This document shows positions 14,378 to 17,925 of a stretch of 17,925 bases of DNA, one piece after another. Position numbers and translations under genes: made by a program. The DNA comes from Chryseobacterium gleum. Its GTDB lineage: Bacteria > Bacteroidota > Bacteroidia > Flavobacteriales_D > Crocinitomicaceae. The notes under the pieces are model-generated. The model worked only from the letters and a program-made list of their open reading frames with translations, was not told where the DNA came from and searched no databases. Location: the NCBI GenBank assembly GCA_943326825.2, contig CALPUT020000013.1:1-17925 (forward strand), given 5' to 3'. Position 1 is the stretch's first letter, and the number at the start of each line of letters is the position of its first letter.

Positions 14378-15520
14378 ATGAATAAATACAAGGAAAAACT
14401 TCAATCAGTTGTCGATCATTTTAATAATGGCGATTACAGTTTAGGCTACAGAAAATTAATAGATTGTGTTTTAGATACTAAAAAACTTGACTTTTACAAA
14501 GAATGTATTGAATTAACCGACTGGAAAGAAACGCACGTTCCTTCTAAAGATATATTAGCTCAAAAAGTAAACGATTTCATCAAAAAACTTTCAAAAGTTG
14601 AAGTTGAATCCGAAAAACAGAAAACACTTTTAGAAGCAACTGAACTTTCAAAAAAATATGGTCGTGGTAACTTTCAATTAAGTGATATATCGCTAAGCAT
14701 AAAAACTGGTGAAGTTTGGGGATTAGTTGGTGAAAATGGAAATGGAAAAACAACTTTACTTCGAATTTTATCAAAAGATTTAAGTTATGATTCCGGTAAC
14801 ATATCGTTCAATATAGATTATGAAGAAAGAGATGATTATGATCTTCGAACAAAATTAACTTACATCCCTCAAAGAACGCCAAAATGGTATGGATCTTTAA
14901 AGAGTAATTTAAAATATGCTGCGAGTCATTATGGAATTAAAGGAGAAGAAAATGAATTAATGGTCAACATGATGATCATTCGTTTTGGACTTTGGAATTA
15001 TAGAAATCATAATTGGGACGAACTTTCTTCAGGCTATAAAATGCGCTTTGAATTGGCTAGAACATTTTTAAGAGCTCCTAAAATCTTGTTATTAGATGAG
15101 CCTTTAGCAAATTTAGATGTTTTAGCACAACAAATTGTTTTAGAAGATTTAAAGAATTTATCTCAAAGCATATCCAATCCAATTGGTATTGTTTTAAGTT
15201 CACAGCAGTTATTTGAGGTTGAAAAAGTTTCAGACAAAGTTTTATTCCTTAAAAACGGTCAACCAACACATCTTTCAGATGCGAATAATGAAACCACTTT
15301 ATGTTTTATGGAATTAGACGTGACTTGCACAAGAGACGAACTAAATGAAGCACTAAAAGATATTAAAATCAAAAAAATGGATTTTAATGGAGGAATGTAT
15401 TTATTGAAAATTGAAGACGATAATGGTTTTAATAAAACTCTTTCAGCCCTTATTCAGCATTCAATTGAGATAAAATACGTTAGAAACATTTCTCAATCTA
15501 CTAAACGACTTTTTATTTAA
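14378..15520 (+). CDS. ABC transporter ATP-binding protein with extra N-terminal region
   Basis: A 380-residue ATPase, likely the energy subunit for the membrane protein encoded 10 bases downstream. The ATPase core spans about 83-300: Walker A GENGNGKTT (118-126), Q-loop Gln165, signature LSSGY (216-220), Walker B ILLLDEP (236-242) and D-loop ANLD (244-247). The H-loop position reads SSQQ where exporters usually have STH, so the switch His is replaced by Gln276. Residues 1-82 form a helical, charged N-terminal region not found in ordinary ABC ATPases. Residues 301-380 form a C-terminal domain ending STKRLFI, like the tails of ABC-2-type exporter ATPases. It follows bshB1 after 119 bases with no clear terminator, so it may be a separate or partly linked unit. 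The substrate is unknown. Confidence 0.87.
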   Translation: MNKYKEKLQSVVDHFNNGDYSLGYRKLIDCVLDTKKLDFYKECIELTDWKETHVPSKDILAQKVNDFIKKLSKVEVESEKQKTLLEATELSKKYGRGNFQLSDISLSIKTGEVWGLVGENGNGKTTLLRILSKDLSYDSGNISFNIDYEERDDYDLRTKLTYIPQRTPKWYGSLKSNLKYAASHYGIKGEENELMVNMMIIRFGLWNYRNHNWDELSSGYKMRFELARTFLRAPKILLLDEPLANLDVLAQQIVLEDLKNLSQSISNPIGIVLSSQQLFEVEKVSDKVLFLKNGQPTHLSDANNETTLCFMELDVTCTRDELNEALKDIKIKKMDFNGGMYLLKIEDDNGFNKTLSALIQHSIEIKYVRNISQSTKRLFI

Positions 15521-15530
15521 TCTAAGCAGT

Positions 15531-17255
15531 ATGAATTTATATAAAAAATTTACGAATTATTTATTGGAGAATCATCCTTTGCTTTGGCATTCAAAAGCAA
15601 TACAATTAACGGTTGTTAGTCTTCTCTTTTGGTTGATTTCATTCATTTTAGGATACAATTTAATTTCTTTAGACATTCTTAAAAGTGAAACTATTTTCAA
15701 CTATTACTTTGAAAGTTTATACATCCTTTTCCACATCATTTTCTGCATTATTGTTATTTGTATTTGGGCTATATACTTTTATAAAAATAATGCATTTAAA
15801 AATTTATACCCGATTCAAAAAGGGTATTTCACAAAACTGTTTTTTCTTTTATTCATTCCCTTTACACTTTTAGTTTCTGCTTATTATCCATTTACTAAAG
15901 GGTGTATTTCAAAAACAAGAAGTTTTTTTGATCCAAATGAATTGAAGTTAGAAATAAATAAATTAAACATTGCTAACGCTTTTTTAATTAATAATCCAGC
16001 TGATTATAGAATTGATTATCGTGTTTATCCAAAACCTTATCCTGTTGAAAATATCAACTTCGATAAAAATAAAAGCGATTGGAACGATGAAGTTTCAGTT
16101 ATAAAAGACCAACAAAATAAATATAAATCATTTGACCCAAAAGAATATCAAGAAAAATTTGAGATTGAAGAAAATAGTCATAAATCAATTTATTTCAAAT
16201 CATATCATTTTAATATTAATGGAAAAAAATGTAATCCTGAGAAAGTCATTTGTAAAATTTATTCAAAAGAAGAATTAGATACACCAAAAGAAAATGAGAT
16301 AATCAATTTCTCTAATATATTGATTACAAACAAAAAAATAACAGATCGATATATTTATGGTGGGAACTATTATCAAAAAGAATACAAAGCAAATTATGCT
16401 CCTAAAGTTTACGATTGGGTTAGAAACCAGAAGTACAGTGCTATTCAAAATTCAATTGATGAATTTAATGCGATCTGTTCTAAATATACAATTGACCATC
16501 AGATAAATGCAAAACACATAGTTCGTTTTTTAAAGTACAAGAAATTCCAAAATTTAAAAACATCTATTGTCAAATCCTATGAAGATCGTTTTTCAAATTA
16601 CAATAAACAAGATGAAATTAATCAAATCGAATCTGTTTTAAAACGTAAAAAAGAAACAATTAGATACATGGCGAATCAACATGTATACTTCTATGATAAA
16701 GCTTCATTGGAATCCATTTTTATTAATTTCAAGATATCAGAAAAAAGTGTGTTCCAGGAATATAGTTTATATATTTTTGCTTTTATTTCCTTGTTATTAG
16801 TTTGGTTATTTATCTGCTTTGAATTTACCATAATTAAAAGCTTCTTGATTAGCATTCCAGTGGCTGGTATATTAATTATCATCAATAGTTTAATTATAAT
16901 TTATACGAATTCATTTGGGAACAGCGAAGGTTCATTTCTTATCTCTTTTTTAGTGACTGGATTAATCATAATTATATTAGCAATTACAAGTGTCAATTCT
17001 TCATTTTTCGGCAAAAAGATTACAACACTTTTTATAAATCTCTTTTACTTATTAGCTCCAAATTACATTATGTTATGTGTATTGTATTATAATGAACTTA
17101 CAAGATGGACTTATATTGAATCTGCATGTTATGGATCTGAAAGAGTCAGTAAAGATTCTTTTTTGATGAGTCCAAATTTCTTCTTCTTCTATGCTTTAAT
17201 TGGAATATTAGCATTCTTTTTTATCCTTCGGAAGTGGAAAGCAAAAGCTGAATAA
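15531..17255 (+). CDS. multi-pass membrane protein, probable ABC permease with large insert
   Basis: A 574-residue protein I do not recognise by family name. Hydrophobic helices are seen at about 26-44, 61-83 and 103-120. A long hydrophilic stretch (121-410), rich in Lys, Asn, Tyr and Glu, contains no helix that could span the membrane, and five more helices follow (about 411-431, 436-458, 469-487, 497-519, 549-567). There is no signal peptide; the N-terminus is basic and amphipathic (MNLYKKFTNYLLENHPLLWH). Coupling to the ABC ATPase gene (10-base gap, same strand) makes it the likely permease, with the 290-residue insert probably outside the membrane by analogy with exporters of similar layout. 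It is the last gene before a terminator. The cargo cannot be inferred. Confidence 0.75.
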   Translation: MNLYKKFTNYLLENHPLLWHSKAIQLTVVSLLFWLISFILGYNLISLDILKSETIFNYYFESLYILFHIIFCIIVICIWAIYFYKNNAFKNLYPIQKGYFTKLFFLLFIPFTLLVSAYYPFTKGCISKTRSFFDPNELKLEINKLNIANAFLINNPADYRIDYRVYPKPYPVENINFDKNKSDWNDEVSVIKDQQNKYKSFDPKEYQEKFEIEENSHKSIYFKSYHFNINGKKCNPEKVICKIYSKEELDTPKENEIINFSNILITNKKITDRYIYGGNYYQKEYKANYAPKVYDWVRNQKYSAIQNSIDEFNAICSKYTIDHQINAKHIVRFLKYKKFQNLKTSIVKSYEDRFSNYNKQDEINQIESVLKRKKETIRYMANQHVYFYDKASLESIFINFKISEKSVFQEYSLYIFAFISLLLVWLFICFEFTIIKSFLISIPVAGILIIINSLIIIYTNSFGNSEGSFLISFLVTGLIIIILAITSVNSSFFGKKITTLFINLFYLLAPNYIMLCVLYYNELTRWTYIESACYGSERVSKDSFLMSPNFFFFYALIGILAFFFILRKWKAKAE

Positions 17256-17267
17256 TAAATATTAAAC

Positions 17268-17302
17268 AAAAAAAATGGAGATGCGAAACACATCTCCATT
17301 TT
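17268..17302. terminator. bidirectional intrinsic terminator between convergent genes
   Basis: A 12-base-pair perfect stem (17272-17283 with 17291-17302, core ATGGAGATG/CATCTCCAT) surrounds a 7-base loop. On the minus strand it leads into an eight-U run (17268-17275) for the T9SS-domain gene. On the plus strand a shorter T-rich stretch serves the permease gene. It lies 16 bases past the permease stop and 19 bases past the convergent stop. Confidence 0.88.
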
Positions 17303-17321
17303 CATTTAATAAGTAATTTGA

Positions 17322-17925
17322 TTAATCAATAATCAATTTTTTGAATGTTTCCTTTCCATTCATTTGTAATTTCACAAAGTAAATTCCTTTAGTTGTTCCA
17401 CTTACACTTAAATGTTTTGAATAATTTCCTGAACCAGCATTCTCATCTACTAATCTCAAAACAACTTTACCATTTAAATCAGTTAAATCAACTACAACTG
17501 AAGATTCATTTACTAAATAATAATTAACAGTCAATTCTCCGTTTGTCGGATTTGGGAATATTGACAATTCAGTTGAACCAGCCAATTCCTCTACACTAGC
17601 ATTTGCTGTATAGTTTATCGTCATTTGACAAGTTTGAGAATTACCACAATTATCAGTAGCAGTTATTAATATTGTGTTCAAACCTAAAGCCAAAGTACTT
17701 CCAGCTGCTGGACTTTGGGCCATAGTAATAACAGGATTTGAACAAGTAGAAGTTGCTGTTGCAGAAGTCGTAACATTTGGTACAAAAGGTTGTTGAGTTG
17801 TAGAAATTACTTGATTCGCACCACAAGTTAAATTTAAAACTGCATTGTTGTTTACAAAGTTAATTGTTGAAGTACATGTTTGCGTGTTATTGCAATTATC
17901 TGTAGCTGTAATTGTTATCATATTA
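17322..17925 (-). CDS. T9SS-secreted protein with HYR-like repeats, C-terminal part only
   Basis: The reading frame is still open at the right edge of the window, so only the last 201 codons are seen and the true start lies outside. The visible part holds one complete and one cut HYR-like repeat: TATDNCNNTQTC and TATDNCGNSQTC recur 81 residues apart, with a cysteine (C33, C60) pattern between them. It then ends with a type A T9SS sorting domain: LSIFPNPTNGELTV (119-132), DLTDLNGKVV (145-154) and GIYFVKLQMNGKETFKKLII near the end. Such proteins are exported through the outer membrane by the type IX system, with this domain removed on the way. The function is probably adhesive or structural, judging by the repeats, but the main body is not in view. 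It converges on the permease gene at a shared terminator. Confidence 0.9.
   Translation of the reverse strand, partial: NMITITATDNCNNTQTCTSTINFVNNNAVLNLTCGANQVISTTQQPFVPNVTTSATATSTCSNPVITMAQSPAAGSTLALGLNTILITATDNCGNSQTCQMTINYTANASVEELAGSTELSIFPNPTNGELTVNYYLVNESSVVVDLTDLNGKVVLRLVDENAGSGNYSKHLSVSGTTKGIYFVKLQMNGKETFKKLIID

Overview
The window looks like chromosomal DNA of a Bacteroidota bacterium, most likely order Flavobacteriales. The support is: low G+C; no Shine-Dalgarno sites before the genes; several -7-like boxes of the form TAnnTTTG; a type IX secretion (T9SS) C-terminal sorting domain; a DUF4476-type relic; the fused CcsB-CcsA cytochrome c maturation protein; and BshB1 of bacillithiol synthesis. 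Genus cannot be fixed from the sequence alone.

Left part, minus strand (about 1-4740). The genes, in transcription order, are: a decayed DUF4476 gene; a previously unlisted 32-residue membrane peptide gene followed by a strong intrinsic terminator; a GH3-family acyl-adenylating enzyme; an exported protein of unknown function that overlaps the GH3 gene by 8 bases; a deoxynucleoside kinase; and hldD (ADP-heptose epimerase). Two different short non-coding repeats flank hldD. The largest stretch without a long gene, 4082-4739, holds the GH3-proximal terminator, the small gene, the DUF4476 relic and the terminator of the next operon. I see nothing else in 4282-4371.

Middle part, minus strand (4705-9987). 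One tightly packed unit reads: NodB-like carbohydrate deacetylase, FemAB/GNAT-like acyltransferase, membrane-bound FlaA1/WbpM-type nucleotide-sugar 4,6-dehydratase, hot-dog thioesterase (ATGA overlap), and an exported MORN/YwqK repeat protein. It ends at a clear terminator. The first three genes suggest surface-polysaccharide work.

Right part, plus strand (10127-17302). Divergent from that unit, the CcsBA cytochrome c biogenesis fusion is followed after 4 bases by bshB1. After 119 bases come an ABC ATPase with an extra N-terminal helical region and a Gln in place of the H-loop His, and an 8-helix membrane protein with a roughly 290-residue insert that is probably its permease partner. A bidirectional terminator separates these from a convergent gene on the minus strand, of which only the C-terminus (a degenerate HYR-like repeat plus the T9SS sorting domain) lies in the window.

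No tRNA, rRNA, CRISPR array, IS element or prophage gene was seen. The most interesting points are the small membrane-peptide gene with its terminator set 23 bases before GH3, the legible DUF4476 pseudogene, and the unassigned ABC module.
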